From Anaerolineales bacterium (GTDB lineage Bacteria > Chloroflexota > Anaerolineae > 4572-78 > J111), in NCBI GenBank assembly GCA_020634855.1, contig JACKAU010000023.1:1-64000 (forward strand): a stretch of DNA of 64,000 nucleotides, given 5' to 3'. Below the pieces are notes generated by a model. That model was not told where the DNA came from and ran no database searches. It worked only from the letters and a program-made list of their open reading frames with translations. Shown here one piece after another: positions 23,693-32,564 of the stretch (its first letter is position 1; every line of letters begins with the position of its first letter). The position numbers were made by a program, and so were the translations under genes.

Positions 23693-24586
23693 ATGCCAAT
23701 CAATTTTGCCGTAAATTACTCGAAAGAACTGGCCGAGCTTGTTCGCGCCGGTCAAGTGAATATCGATTATTTCAAATGTCCGGCTTGGCCGGAATTGGTC
23801 GCTGATGCCCAAGAGATTTGTCAAGTGTATGTCCATTTTCCGTTGATTGTGGGGAGTGGACGTGGTACGCCGATGAACTCGGAGACGAAGGAGCCGGTCG
23901 ATTGGGCGATAGTCGAGACCTTGATGTCTCAAACCGACACCCGCTATGTCAATTTACATCTCTCCCAAAAAAACAAAGAGATGCCAACGATTCCAGCCGA
24001 CACCACCGATCCGGCTCATATCGAAATGCTGACCGAATTTATGATCACCGATGTCCAGGCGGTGGTCGATCGATTTGGCCGGGAACGTGTCATCATCGAA
24101 AATGTGCCCGGTCGTCAGGGGGGCGCGCTGCGCCCTTTTATTTTGCCGCAAGTCATTCGCCGAGTGGTTGAAGCCACCGGCTGCGGCTTGCTGTTTGATG
24201 CGTCTCACGCCCGTATTTCCGCCGAATTTTTAGGGATGGATGTTTACGACTATATCGAATTGTTGCCGATTGAGCATACCCGTGAAATACATATCACCGG
24301 CCTGCAAATTATCGATGAAGCGTGGACCAGCGTCTTACGCACCGCCGGATATCCCGAAGCTAAAATCCGGGACTTAGCCGGAACCCCATTAGATCACCTG
24401 CCGCTGATCGACGAGGATTGGGCTTTCTGCGAGTGGCTGGTGCAGCGGATTCGAAGCGGCGAGTACGGCGATCCCTGGCTGGCGACGCTCGAATACGGCG
24501 GGGTCGGCCGGCGTTGGGCGGTGATGACCGATCAATCCGTGCTACGCGAACAAGCGCCACGCTTGCATGATCTGATAAAATGCTAA
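23693..24586 (+). CDS. DUF692-like TIM-barrel protein
   Basis: A 297-residue protein resembling the DUF692/COG3220 family in the xylose-isomerase-like superfamily. Features are VYVHFPL (~44), NLHLSQKN (~82), IIENVPG (~123), LLFDASHARISAE (~164) and REIHITG (~197), which carry the His/Glu/Asp metal ligands of the barrel. Some DUF692 members are multinuclear iron oxygenases that modify peptides (MbnB, TglH), but no precursor peptide or partner is seen here. Neighbours are sugar-type enzymes, so a sugar isomerase role is just as likely. Confidence 0.6.
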   Translation: MPINFAVNYSKELAELVRAGQVNIDYFKCPAWPELVADAQEICQVYVHFPLIVGSGRGTPMNSETKEPVDWAIVETLMSQTDTRYVNLHLSQKNKEMPTIPADTTDPAHIEMLTEFMITDVQAVVDRFGRERVIIENVPGRQGGALRPFILPQVIRRVVEATGCGLLFDASHARISAEFLGMDVYDYIELLPIEHTREIHITGLQIIDEAWTSVLRTAGYPEAKIRDLAGTPLDHLPLIDEDWAFCEWLVQRIRSGEYGDPWLATLEYGGVGRRWAVMTDQSVLREQAPRLHDLIKC

Positions 24587-24615
24587 AAACCACAATAAAT
24601 ACTTAGAGGAGGCTC

Positions 24616-25383
24616 ATGAAATTAAGCCCAATTGCTGTACAACTTTATACGGTACGCGAGGCGTTAGCCAACGATTTTACCGGCGTTGTTAAGAAGATTG
24701 CCGAGTTCGGTTACCTGGGCGTGGAGACGGCTAACTTTCCCGGCACGACGCCGAAGCAGGCCGCCCAATTATTCAAGGATTTGGGACTAACCGTATGCAG
24801 CGCCCACGCCCCACTGCCGATTGGCCCCCAAAAGAATGAAGTGTTAGACCTGGCCGCTACGCTCAACTGCTCGCGAGTTATTTGCCCCGCTCTAGATCGA
24901 GCCTACTACAGCCGTGTCGATCAAGTCCACCGGGCTTGCGACCTGATTAATGAAGCGAATCAGGTCGCTATCGAAAATGGGTTGAGTCTGGGGGTACATA
25001 ATCATTGGTGGGAATATGAGCCGGTTGAAGATCAATATCCTTACGAAATTATGATGGAGCGACTCGATCCCTCAGTTTTTATGGAGATCGATGTCTACTG
25101 GGTCAGAGTAGCCGGCTTCAATCCCGTTGAAATTGTCGAAAAATGGGGACAACGCGCCCCACTGCTTCATATTAAGGATGGCACTGCTCTGCCGGGGCTT
25201 CCGCACTTAGCTGTCGGTGAAGGCATCATCGATATTGCAGGGGTAATTGAGGCCGGCAAAGGCGTGACGGAGTGGCTGATTGTTGAACTGGATGAATGCG
25301 AAACCGACATGCTGGAAGCGGTTGAAGACAGCTACACTTATTTGGTTGGCAGCAGCTTAGCCCGTGGCCGCAAGCTCGTTTAG
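24616..25383 (+). CDS. Sugar phosphate isomerase/epimerase-like TIM barrel
   Basis: A 255-residue AP-endonuclease-2/xylose-isomerase-like barrel. Recognisable parts are IAVQLYTVRE (~6), VETANFPG (~38), VCSAHAPLP (~58), LGVHNHWWEYEP (~126), FMEIDVYWVRVAG (~154), LLHIKDG (~179) and LIVELDEC (~220), supplying the Glu/Asp/His metal site. It has the usual length for this family (IolE/2-keto-myo-inositol dehydratase relatives). 29 bases after the DUF692-like gene and 13 before Nudix, so probably one operon. Confidence 0.8.
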   Translation: MKLSPIAVQLYTVREALANDFTGVVKKIAEFGYLGVETANFPGTTPKQAAQLFKDLGLTVCSAHAPLPIGPQKNEVLDLAATLNCSRVICPALDRAYYSRVDQVHRACDLINEANQVAIENGLSLGVHNHWWEYEPVEDQYPYEIMMERLDPSVFMEIDVYWVRVAGFNPVEIVEKWGQRAPLLHIKDGTALPGLPHLAVGEGIIDIAGVIEAGKGVTEWLIVELDECETDMLEAVEDSYTYLVGSSLARGRKLV

Positions 25384-25396
25384 GCAGGAGGTAGAG

Positions 25397-25864
25397 ATGG
25401 CCAAAATAATCGAAGGCGAGCGCATCGGCGAGCAGGCCGAATTGATGGTGGGTACGTCCGGCCTTATTTTCGATAACGATCGCCGGAAAATATTACTGAC
25501 CCGCCGCACCGATAACGGCCGTTGGTGTCTACCGGGCGGGCGACTAGAGCCGGGCGAAAGCGCCGCCGAAGGTTGCGCTCGTGAGGTGTGGGAAGAAACC
25601 GGATTGCAGGTTGAAATTGAGCGCCTCATCGGCGTTTATACCAACCCACATCGGATCCTTGAGTATGCCGATGGCAATCGTTACCATCTGATCTCCTTTA
25701 GCTTCGAGGCCAAAGCGGTCGGCGGTAAATTGGGCCTGAGTGACGAGACGACCGCCTACGGCTATTTTACCCCCGCCGAAATTGAAACGATGGACTTGAT
25801 GGAGCACCACCGGGAGCGTATCGCCGATGCGCTGGCCGGTCAGGTTGAGACGTTTATTCGATAA
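25397..25864 (+). CDS. Nudix hydrolase
   Basis: This is a 155-residue protein with a complete Nudix box: GRLEPGESAAEGC, then AREVWEETGLQVE (~52-77), fitting Gx5Ex7REUxEExGU. The start at 25397 follows GCAGGAGG. The preceding in-frame codons overlap the isomerase gene and are rejected. It hydrolyses a nucleoside diphosphate linked to some moiety; the substrate is unknown. Confidence 0.85.
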   Translation: MAKIIEGERIGEQAELMVGTSGLIFDNDRRKILLTRRTDNGRWCLPGGRLEPGESAAEGCAREVWEETGLQVEIERLIGVYTNPHRILEYADGNRYHLISFSFEAKAVGGKLGLSDETTAYGYFTPAEIETMDLMEHHRERIADALAGQVETFIR

Positions 25865-25883
25865 ACGGAAAGGAGTGATTGGG

Positions 25884-26870
25884 ATGCATATCGTCATTAC
25901 AGGGGGCGCCGGTTTTTTAGGCCGGCAGTTGGCGAAAACGCTGCTGGACAAAACGTCACTCACAGCCACCGGTGATGCGCCTGAAGTCCAAAGGCTAACC
26001 CTCTTCGATGTTGTATCGCCGCAAAATATACCGTCCGACTCTCGGGTCGAGATCGTCACCGGCGATATCCGCGAGCCGCAGGTGCTGGCCTCGTTGGTCA
26101 CCCCGGATGTTGATCTGATTTTTCATCTGGCTGCCGTGGTTAGCGGTGAGGCCGAGGCGAACTTTGAATTGGGTATGCAAGTAAATCTGGCCGCGACGCA
26201 GAATTTGTTGGAACAGTGCCGCCAACTCAATACCCGGCCGCGGCTGGTTTTCACCAGTTCGGTGGCGGTTTTCGGCGGCGATATGCCGGCTGTGCTTCAG
26301 GATGACACGGCCCCCACTCCGCAAAGCTCCTACGGCACCCAAAAAGCCATCGGCGAACTGCTGATCAACGATTACAGCCGCCGGGGCTTTATCGACGGCC
26401 GGGCGGTTCGATTGCCGACGATTGTGGTTCGACCGGGCCGGCCAAACAAGGCCACCTCGACCTTTGCCAGTTCAATCATCCGCGAACCGTTGCAAGGCCA
26501 ACCGGCGGTTTGTCCGGTGTCTCCGGAGATGGCCTTATGGATTATGTCGCCGCGACAAGCGGTCAAGAGTCTTATCCACGCCGCAGCGCTACCGGCCGAG
26601 GCCTGGGGCAGCAGCCGGGTGGCATCGCTGCCGGGATTGACGGTTTCGGTGCGGGAGATGGTCGATCAGCTCCGAGTGATTGCAGGCCAGACGGTGGTGG
26701 ATCGAATTGCATGGCAGCCTGATCCCTTCATCGAGCGGATTGTGGGTAGTTGGCCGATCCGCTTCGCCACCCCTAAAGCCGAGGCGCTGGGCTTCGAAGC
26801 CGACAAGTCGATTGATGAAATTATCCGTGCTTTTATCGAGGAAGAGTTGGGAGGTAGTTTTGTGACTTAA
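25884..26870 (+). CDS. denD: NAD-dependent epimerase/dehydratase, D-erythronate dehydrogenase-like
   Basis: A 328-residue short-chain-type extended dehydrogenase. GGAGFLG (~8) is the NAD motif, FTSSVAVFGG (~127) supplies the Ser, and SSYGTQKAIGE (~154) holds the Tyr-x3-Lys catalytic pair. RLPTIVVRPGRPN followed by SSIIREPLQG is the block that marks the DenD subgroup, which oxidises D-erythronate at C2 in four-carbon acid catabolism. The usual kinase (DUF1537) and aldolase partners are not in the window, so the specific activity is an inference. AAAGGAG precedes the ATG. Confidence 0.75.
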   Translation: MHIVITGGAGFLGRQLAKTLLDKTSLTATGDAPEVQRLTLFDVVSPQNIPSDSRVEIVTGDIREPQVLASLVTPDVDLIFHLAAVVSGEAEANFELGMQVNLAATQNLLEQCRQLNTRPRLVFTSSVAVFGGDMPAVLQDDTAPTPQSSYGTQKAIGELLINDYSRRGFIDGRAVRLPTIVVRPGRPNKATSTFASSIIREPLQGQPAVCPVSPEMALWIMSPRQAVKSLIHAAALPAEAWGSSRVASLPGLTVSVREMVDQLRVIAGQTVVDRIAWQPDPFIERIVGSWPIRFATPKAEALGFEADKSIDEIIRAFIEEELGGSFVT

Positions 26871-26888
26871 AATCGCTGCCGACCGTCA

Positions 26889-27413
26889 CTATACAATGGA
26901 CAGCAGTAGCATCCCCCCACACGCCACCAGCGTACCGACGCCAAAACCGGCTAAAATATCGCCTAAATAATGCACGCCCACGGCCACGCGAGCCGCGGCC
27001 ACGCTGAGGGCCACGACCAGCAGCACCAACCCGAGTGTAGGATAAAAAAAGATACTGCTAGTAGCCAGGGCCGCCATCCGACCGGAATGACCGGAAGGAA
27101 AACTGTAGGCGTCGTACTGAAAGGTGACAAATTCTCCGGGGGGGCGGGGTCGCTCGCGCCGAACGGCAAACTTAACAGCGGTAACAGCCAAAATGGCGGC
27201 GGTGACGATGGCGGCGATGATCAGATCGGCCTGTTGGAGATAAGCATCGTTCCAAAGGAGACTCAGCAGATAAACAACAACCAGGCCACCGAACACATAC
27301 GGGCCGTCGCCAACATGCGCTACCAATCTGGCCCACGGCCACCACTGCGACTCCGGGGGCAGGGCGCAGCGCCGGCTAATTTTGTCATCGAGCTGGGAAA
27401 GTCGTTTTCGCAT
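26889..27413 (-). CDS. PAP2-family membrane phosphatase
   Basis: 174 residues with four to five hydrophobic segments. The phosphatase signature is complete: KFAVRRERPRPPGE (~82), YSFPSGHSGR (~106) and RVAVGVHYLGDILAG (~145). Members remove phosphate from undecaprenyl diphosphate, phosphatidic acid or similar lipids. Convergent with denD. No strong ribosome site is seen ahead of the ATG; the upstream gene ends 18 bases away, so coupling is possible. Confidence 0.85.
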   Translation of the reverse strand: MRKRLSQLDDKISRRCALPPESQWWPWARLVAHVGDGPYVFGGLVVVYLLSLLWNDAYLQQADLIIAAIVTAAILAVTAVKFAVRRERPRPPGEFVTFQYDAYSFPSGHSGRMAALATSSIFFYPTLGLVLLVVALSVAAARVAVGVHYLGDILAGFGVGTLVACGGMLLLSIV

Positions 27414-27431
27414 GAGAGTCTAAGAACGGCT

Positions 27432-28223
27432 CTACTCTTTAATCGTTTGAGCCTGGCGGCTTTCCAAATGAGCCTTGATGATTTCGTATTGGTGAGGTTT
27501 ATCTAAATCCATGCCCAATTCGGCGTATTGGGTCGCTACTACCCGACCATCAAAATTGGCTTTGGCCGAAACCTCGCTGGCGGCCTCATGAACCGTCAGT
27601 CGCCGTAGCAAGAAGCGGATGATAAAACTCCAGCCGATCAATCGGATTTGTTGAAGATAATTCTTACGCGCACCGGTTGCGGCTTTGGCTAACTCAACAT
27701 TCCCCCTGACCACTAGTGAGACCTTAACCAAAAAAATATCACCGCCGGTGTAACGCCCGCCTTTAACCGGAATATAGGTACGACGGGAAGCCGGAAAACG
27801 ACTCTCCATCGTTTTTTCTTCAACCATGGCATAGTAGAGTTCGGCTTCTTGCGAACCGCACTCTTCCACAAAGCCTTCTACGATGTCTGGCGTAATCAAG
27901 GGGATATCGGAAGAGAGAAGTAAAAAATTTTTCACGTGGGGGTTTATTTTTTGGAGACAATCCAAGCCGGCAAAAACATTATCAACAATACCACCCCTGG
28001 CCTCGGTGAAGTGAAGATGAGGGTAAGGATGGTTTAAGTCTGACGGCTCTAAACCGACAACAATAATATGATCGATGATGCGCGAGTGAGCCAACGCATC
28101 GATCACCCAGCAAATCATAGGCTGACCAGCCAGTGGAATAAGCGCCTTTTTGGCGACGCCCGTTAATGCAAACAACGGATCCGTGGGCTTCATGGTTCCC
28201 CCGGCAGTAATTATGGCATCCAT
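27432..28223 (-). CDS. MobA-like nucleotidyltransferase
   Basis: The 263-residue GT-A-fold transferase has an N-terminal ITAGGTMK (~5), KKALIPLAGQPM (~25) and FLLLSSDIPLI (~100, Asp metal site), with GGDIFLV (~161). It is like MobA/IspD/GlmU-type NTP transferases, but the GGG-x-SxRMG loop is altered to GGTMKPTDPLF, so it is not a canonical MobA. The acceptor is unknown. AGGAGAG precedes the ATG; it probably shares a transcript with the PAP2 gene, suggesting lipid or cell-envelope chemistry. Confidence 0.7.
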   Translation of the reverse strand: MDAIITAGGTMKPTDPLFALTGVAKKALIPLAGQPMICWVIDALAHSRIIDHIIVVGLEPSDLNHPYPHLHFTEARGGIVDNVFAGLDCLQKINPHVKNFLLLSSDIPLITPDIVEGFVEECGSQEAELYYAMVEEKTMESRFPASRRTYIPVKGGRYTGGDIFLVKVSLVVRGNVELAKAATGARKNYLQQIRLIGWSFIIRFLLRRLTVHEAASEVSAKANFDGRVVATQYAELGMDLDKPHQYEIIKAHLESRQAQTIKE

Positions 28224-28402
28224 CGAGACTCTCCTAAACCTTTCAATGACTCAATTTTACCACTAGTCCGGAGGGGTTACAAACAGTTTTAAGCTCAAAA
28301 AAAATCCGGCTTCAGAAATGAACCGGATCCAAACAATTTACTAATCTTAAGTATATGAGTTACACAGGCTCCTTCGCCTGCGTCAAAATATTAGACAGAA
28401 TT

Positions 28403-28457
28403 GACAAGATTAACAGGATAAATGCTCAATAATCATGTAAATCCTGCTAATCTTGTC
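28403..28457. repeat. 17-base inverted repeat downstream of the FprA-like gene
   Basis: GACAAGATTAACAGGAT (28403-28419) pairs with ATCCTGCTAATCTTGTC (28441-28457), one mismatch, around a 21-base loop. AACAGGAT/ATCCTG-type palindromes are dispersed in many bacterial genomes. Here it may help end the minus-strand transcript. Otherwise 28224-28494 holds no gene. Confidence 0.7.
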
Positions 28458-28494
28458 GAAAAATCCCGTGACAGTTAACTCATATATTGAGGTA

Positions 28495-29895
28495 TTACTT
28501 GCCCAATGCAGCCAGAATCTCTTCGGTGCTGGTCAGTTTGACGCGTGGCCGGCCCGTTTCTTTGCCCCGGCTTGTTTCCAACTCGTCGAGTTTGAGCCAA
28601 TCGTCAAAAGATACATATTTGGGTTGGCGCTCGGCAATGAATTTTTCGACCGCTTCAACTTCGGGGTGGGCCGGAGAAAACGTGTTGCCGTTGGCCATAT
28701 CTTCCAACATACAGGTAACCGTTTCAACGGCGTCGGGTTTGTTGGTGCCGATGATTCCGGTGGGACCGCGTTTGATCCAGCCGGCCGTGTACAAACCCGT
28801 CAGAGGTTTTTTCGTTTCCAGGTCGATGATACGACCGGTCTCGTTGTTGATCACCCCCCATCGATCGTTAAAGGGGATGCCCTTCAGCGGGATGCCCCGA
28901 TAACCAACCGAGCGAAAAACCAACCCAACCGGTATCTCTTCGAACTGATCGGTTGGCCGGGGCCGGAGCGTACCGTTCTCCGTTTCATACAACTCATTCT
29001 TGACCAAGCGCATAGCCTTAACCTTGCCGTCTTCGTCGTCGATCAGTTCCACCGGTGAAACTAAAAAACGAAGAATTAATTGGCGGGGCTTATCGTAGGG
29101 CTGGCGTTGGGCGTATTCTTGAATAATCTCCACCTTTTTCAGGATGGTCCGATCTTGACTTTTGTCCAACTCTTGTTGGCTGAGCGGGTCGAGAACGGCT
29201 TCCTCAGGCGGGACAGTGATGTCGGTAATTTCCAATTCGCCCAATTCTTTGATTTCCGGGTTGGTGAAAGCGGCCTGCGCCGGCCCCCGCCGCCCCAAAA
29301 TGTAAATGGTTTTGACCTGGCTATGTTTGAGGGCCTCCAGAGCATAATCGGCAATATCGGTCGTGGCTAACTCTTCAACGGATTTGCTGAGAATGCGGGC
29401 GACGTCCATTGCGACATTACCAACCCCGACCACGGCTACACTTTCCTGCGACAGGTCAAACTCATGATCACGGTAGTTAGGATGGCCATTGTACCAGGCC
29501 ACAAATTCGGTAGCCGGGTGGCTGTTCTTTAAATCCTCGCCGGGAATGCCCATTTTGCGGTCAGATTCAGCTCCGGTGGTAAAGATGACTTGATGGTAGT
29601 ACTGTTTGAGGTCGTCCAGAGTAATATCTTTGCCAAATTCAACATTACCAAAAAAGCGGAAATTCGGCTGGCTGGCCGTTCGCTCATAGACTTTGATAAC
29701 AGATTTTATCTTTTGATGATCGGGGGCTACACCAAAACGAACTAGGCCATAGGGGGTCGGCAGACGGTCGTACATATCGACCTTCGCGGTTACATCTTTT
29801 TGTTTCAATAGGTAATCCGCCGCATAGAAACCGGTTGGACCAGAACCGATAATCGCAACGCGAAGGGGATTAGCAGCTGTGCCAATCTGGGACAT
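28495..29895 (-). CDS. FprA-like ferredoxin/adrenodoxin-type NADP reductase
   Basis: A 466-residue flavoprotein. FAD motif AIIGSGPTGFYAADYLL (~14), RFGVAPDHQKIKSV (~53) and NADP motif VVGVGNVAMDVARIL (~155) are those of the adrenodoxin-reductase family (FprA of mycobacteria). GRRGPAQAAF (~200) and AGWIKRGPTGIIGTN (~365) are further family blocks. It would pass electrons between NADP(H) and a ferredoxin; its partner is unknown. It has its own near-perfect promoter (29989-30017), and AAAGGAG precedes the ATG. Confidence 0.88.
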   Translation of the reverse strand: MSQIGTAANPLRVAIIGSGPTGFYAADYLLKQKDVTAKVDMYDRLPTPYGLVRFGVAPDHQKIKSVIKVYERTASQPNFRFFGNVEFGKDITLDDLKQYYHQVIFTTGAESDRKMGIPGEDLKNSHPATEFVAWYNGHPNYRDHEFDLSQESVAVVGVGNVAMDVARILSKSVEELATTDIADYALEALKHSQVKTIYILGRRGPAQAAFTNPEIKELGELEITDITVPPEEAVLDPLSQQELDKSQDRTILKKVEIIQEYAQRQPYDKPRQLILRFLVSPVELIDDEDGKVKAMRLVKNELYETENGTLRPRPTDQFEEIPVGLVFRSVGYRGIPLKGIPFNDRWGVINNETGRIIDLETKKPLTGLYTAGWIKRGPTGIIGTNKPDAVETVTCMLEDMANGNTFSPAHPEVEAVEKFIAERQPKYVSFDDWLKLDELETSRGKETGRPRVKLTSTEEILAALGK

Positions 29896-29988
29896 AAACC
29901 TCTCTCCTTTGAAATATAGGTTTTATTCAGACAAAAATGTAATCAAAGTAGGCTGCGATGATATAATCCGGCATCCTACTCGGCGCAG

Positions 29989-30017
29989 AGTATAAAAGTA
30001 TTCCGAAAAATTGTCAA
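29989..30017 (-). promoter_or_regulatory. Consensus promoter of the FprA-like gene
   Basis: On the minus strand TTGACA (30017-30012), 17 bases and TATACT (29994-29989). This is close to the sigma-70 consensus and lies ~95 bases before the start codon. Confidence 0.8.
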
Positions 30018-30080
30018 TAAGGGCAGAAACGAGGTAAAAATTGGATACAGTTCCCAACCTGCTAGGGAGATGAGGAGTTG

Positions 30081-30120
30081 GGAGATAAGGAGATTGGACT
30101 GACCCAATCTCCTTATCTCC
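30081..30120. repeat. Perfect 17-base hairpin built from GGAGATAA units
   Basis: GGAGATAAGGAGATTGG (30081-30097) is exactly complementary to CCAATCTCCTTATCTCC (30104-30120), with a six-base loop. The arms are themselves repeats of GGAGAT(AA). The repeat continues past the stem on both sides (30067-30080, 30121-30128). It lies between cysM and the FprA-like gene; the rest of 29896-30215 has only the promoter. Confidence 0.8.
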
Positions 30121-30215
30121 TTATCTCCATAAATCCAAAACCATTAATAGAAAATGGCCGGTGTTGTGTTGAGATATTTCTCAACCGCAAGGTGGCTATC
30201 ACCTGCCTTGCTCGA

Positions 30216-31193
30216 TTAGCCTGAAATGCTCAGATATTTTTCACCACCGTCGGGAAAAACCGTGACCACAACACTGTCTTCGGTCAGCGTTTTAGCGACC
30301 TCAAACGCGGCCCAGGCGGCTGCCCCGCCGGAATATCCGACAAACAGCCCCTCTTCTTGGGCCAATCGACGGGTCATCCGGTGCGCCTCTTCCGGGAAAG
30401 CCTGAATGGAGCGATCGGCCAAAGTGGGATCATAGATGCCGGGCACGATGCTGGTTTCCATATGCTTTAAGCCTTCGATAACCGCCAGTTCGTCGGCCGG
30501 TTCGACCGAAATGACCTCAATATCTGAGTTGAAGCCTTTTAGCCGGCGGCTGGTGCCCATGAAGGTGCCGCTTGTACCCAAACCGGCCACAAAATGCGTG
30601 ACCTGGCCCTGGGTCTGCTCCCAGATTTCAACGCCGGTCGTGTGGTAGTGGGACTGCCAGTTGACCGGATTGTTGTACTGGTCGGGCCGGAAGTAATGGT
30701 CCGGTTGCTCGCTGGCCATGCGTTGGGCCGTTTTGATGGACAGATCGACCCCTTCAAAGGGATCAGTCAGCACCAAGGTCGCGCCATAAGCCTTGAGAAT
30801 CTTCTTGCGCTCATCGCTGACGTTACCGGGCAACACCAGCGTGACTTTGTAGTCTTTAGCCGCGCCGATCATCGCCAGAGCGATGCCGGTATTACCGGAC
30901 GTAGCGTCGATGATGGTTTTGTCAGGAGTCAGCAGTCCTCGCCGCTCACCGTCTTCGATCATAGCCAGAGCCGGCCGCGCTTTGACCGAACCGCTGGCGT
31001 TAAACCACTCGGCCTTGGCGTAGACCACCACATTGTCAGGCAGCCCTTCCGCCGCGCCAATGCGATGCAGCGGCAGCAGCGGCGTATTGCCAATGCGTGA
31101 GATCAGGGTATCACCTAGGGTACGAATATCCGGGCGGCTTAAGGTAAAAACAGGTTTAACTGCTGTATTGTCGATTGTATTTAAAAGAGACAT
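30216..31193 (-). CDS. cysM: PLP-dependent cysteine synthase, CysM-like
   Basis: A 325-residue fold-type II PLP enzyme. The Schiff-base Lys is in NASGSVKARPA (~67). TSGNTGIALAMIG (~98) binds substrate, and GLGTSGTFMGT (~207) binds phosphate. The protein makes cysteine from an activated serine; next to a sulfur-carrier protein and its activating enzyme it fits the CysO-CysM route of mycobacteria, where the thiocarboxylate of the carrier replaces sulfide and O-phosphoserine is the acceptor. Which serine ester is used here is not shown. AAGGAG precedes the ATG. Confidence 0.88.
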   Translation of the reverse strand: MSLLNTIDNTAVKPVFTLSRPDIRTLGDTLISRIGNTPLLPLHRIGAAEGLPDNVVVYAKAEWFNASGSVKARPALAMIEDGERRGLLTPDKTIIDATSGNTGIALAMIGAAKDYKVTLVLPGNVSDERKKILKAYGATLVLTDPFEGVDLSIKTAQRMASEQPDHYFRPDQYNNPVNWQSHYHTTGVEIWEQTQGQVTHFVAGLGTSGTFMGTSRRLKGFNSDIEVISVEPADELAVIEGLKHMETSIVPGIYDPTLADRSIQAFPEEAHRMTRRLAQEEGLFVGYSGGAAAWAAFEVAKTLTEDSVVVTVFPDGGEKYLSISG

Positions 31194-31279
31194 CTACCTG
31201 CTCCTTGAATTACTCCGTAAGTGGGGGTGTCCCCCTACGTTGTCAGATGCGAAGCATTTGCAAAAACCGTCGTTTAAAA

Positions 31280-31308
31280 TTGCTTGTCGATCTAAAACCG
31301 ACAAGCAA
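31280..31308. repeat. Hairpin between moeZ-like gene and cysM
   Basis: TTGCTTGTCG (31280-31289) pairs with CGACAAGCAA (31299-31308). A smaller hairpin, GGGGGTGTCCCCC (31233-31245), lies next to it. Neither has a T-run, so they are more likely processing or REP-type elements than terminators. Confidence 0.55.
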
Positions 31309-31334
31309 CATTGCTTGGCCTCGCTAGGTTTTGC

Positions 31335-32555
31335 TTAAGCCAAAGCGGGTTGTTTGACCGCTCCATTCGTGCTAACGTGCTCAACACTGGGAATACCACA
31401 AAATTGATTGTAGTCGATCAACTCGGTCACCGTCGGATGCTCACTGCAGACCGGGCAGTTCTTATCTTTGGTGACTTTCATCTCGCGGAATTCCGCTTCG
31501 AGCGCATCGTAGGTCAGCAAGCGGCCGGCCAGAGTCGTACCTTGGCCTAAAATCAGCTTGATGGCTTCAACCGCTTCCAGGCTGCCGATGATGCCGGGCA
31601 GCACCCCAAACACGCCACCTTCGGCGCAACTGGGTACTTCGCCGGGCGGGGGTGGATCAGGATAGAGGCAGCGATAGCACGGGCCGTCGTGAGCGGTGTC
31701 GAACACGGTGACCTGACCTTCGAAGCGGAAGATGCTGGCGTCAACCAGCGGTTTGCCCAAGATGACACAGGCGTCGTTAACTAGATAGCGCGTCGGGAAG
31801 TTATCCGAGCCGTTGATGACCAGATCGTACTGGCTAATAATGTCGAAGGCATTGTGGCTGGTCAATTGGGTGCGATGGCCGATAACTTTGACATCGGGGT
31901 TGAGTTGAGCGATGGATCGAGCCGCCGACTCCACTTTGGGTTTATCGACATCTTCCAATTTGTGGATGATTTGTCGCTGCAAGTTGCTGGTGTCCACCAC
32001 ATCAAAATCGACAATGCCGATGGTGCCTACGCCAGCGGCGGCCAGATAGATCGCCGTCGGGCTGCCCAGGCCGCCGGCCCCGATGATGAGCACTTTGGAG
32101 TCGAGCAGTTTGAGCTGCCCTTCCTCGCCCACTTCGGGCATGATGGTGTGCCGGCTGTAGCGCTGTCGCTGCTCATTGGTCATAATTCGCGGGACCACAA
32201 AATTGTAGCCGCCGTTCTTCCAACCGTTAAACCCGCCGGCGACCGACGCGACGTTGGTATAGCCTAAAGCTTCCAGATCGCGTGCCCCTAACAAGCTACG
32301 AACCCCACCGGCACATATTACCGCAATCGGCTGATCACGATTCGGGGCGTGTCGTTCGATTTGCAGTTCCAAAAAACCGCGCGGAATGTGAACCGAGCCT
32401 TTGATGTTGCCTTGATCCCACTCTTCCAAACCCCGGATATCGACCAGGGTGACATCTTCGCCATTGTCCATTTTTCGGGCCAACTCATGCACGCTGATCT
32501 CTTTGATCTCTTTGCGGAGTTTGGCCATTAGTTGATCACTGGTTAAGTAACTCAT
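31335..32555 (-). CDS. moeZ: MoeB/ThiF-type adenylyltransferase with N-terminal rhodanese domain
   Basis: This is a 406-residue protein. Residues ~15-118 are a rhodanese domain with active Cys in VICAGGVRS (~80). Residues ~130-385 are the E1-like ThiF/MoeB fold: IIGAGGLGSPT (ATP site, ~157), QRQIIH, the catalytic region PCYRCLYPDPP (~287) and a zinc Cys pair in NCPVCSEH (~370). It adenylates and then thiolates the C-terminal Gly of a sulfur carrier. In most MoeBR/MoeZ proteins the rhodanese domain is C-terminal; here it is N-terminal. The gene begins nine bases after the cysO-like stop. The symbol is by analogy. Confidence 0.85.
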   Translation of the reverse strand: MSYLTSDQLMAKLRKEIKEISVHELARKMDNGEDVTLVDIRGLEEWDQGNIKGSVHIPRGFLELQIERHAPNRDQPIAVICAGGVRSLLGARDLEALGYTNVASVAGGFNGWKNGGYNFVVPRIMTNEQRQRYSRHTIMPEVGEEGQLKLLDSKVLIIGAGGLGSPTAIYLAAAGVGTIGIVDFDVVDTSNLQRQIIHKLEDVDKPKVESAARSIAQLNPDVKVIGHRTQLTSHNAFDIISQYDLVINGSDNFPTRYLVNDACVILGKPLVDASIFRFEGQVTVFDTAHDGPCYRCLYPDPPPPGEVPSCAEGGVFGVLPGIIGSLEAVEAIKLILGQGTTLAGRLLTYDALEAEFREMKVTKDKNCPVCSEHPTVTELIDYNQFCGIPSVEHVSTNGAVKQPALA

Positions 32556-32564
32556 TTTAACTCC

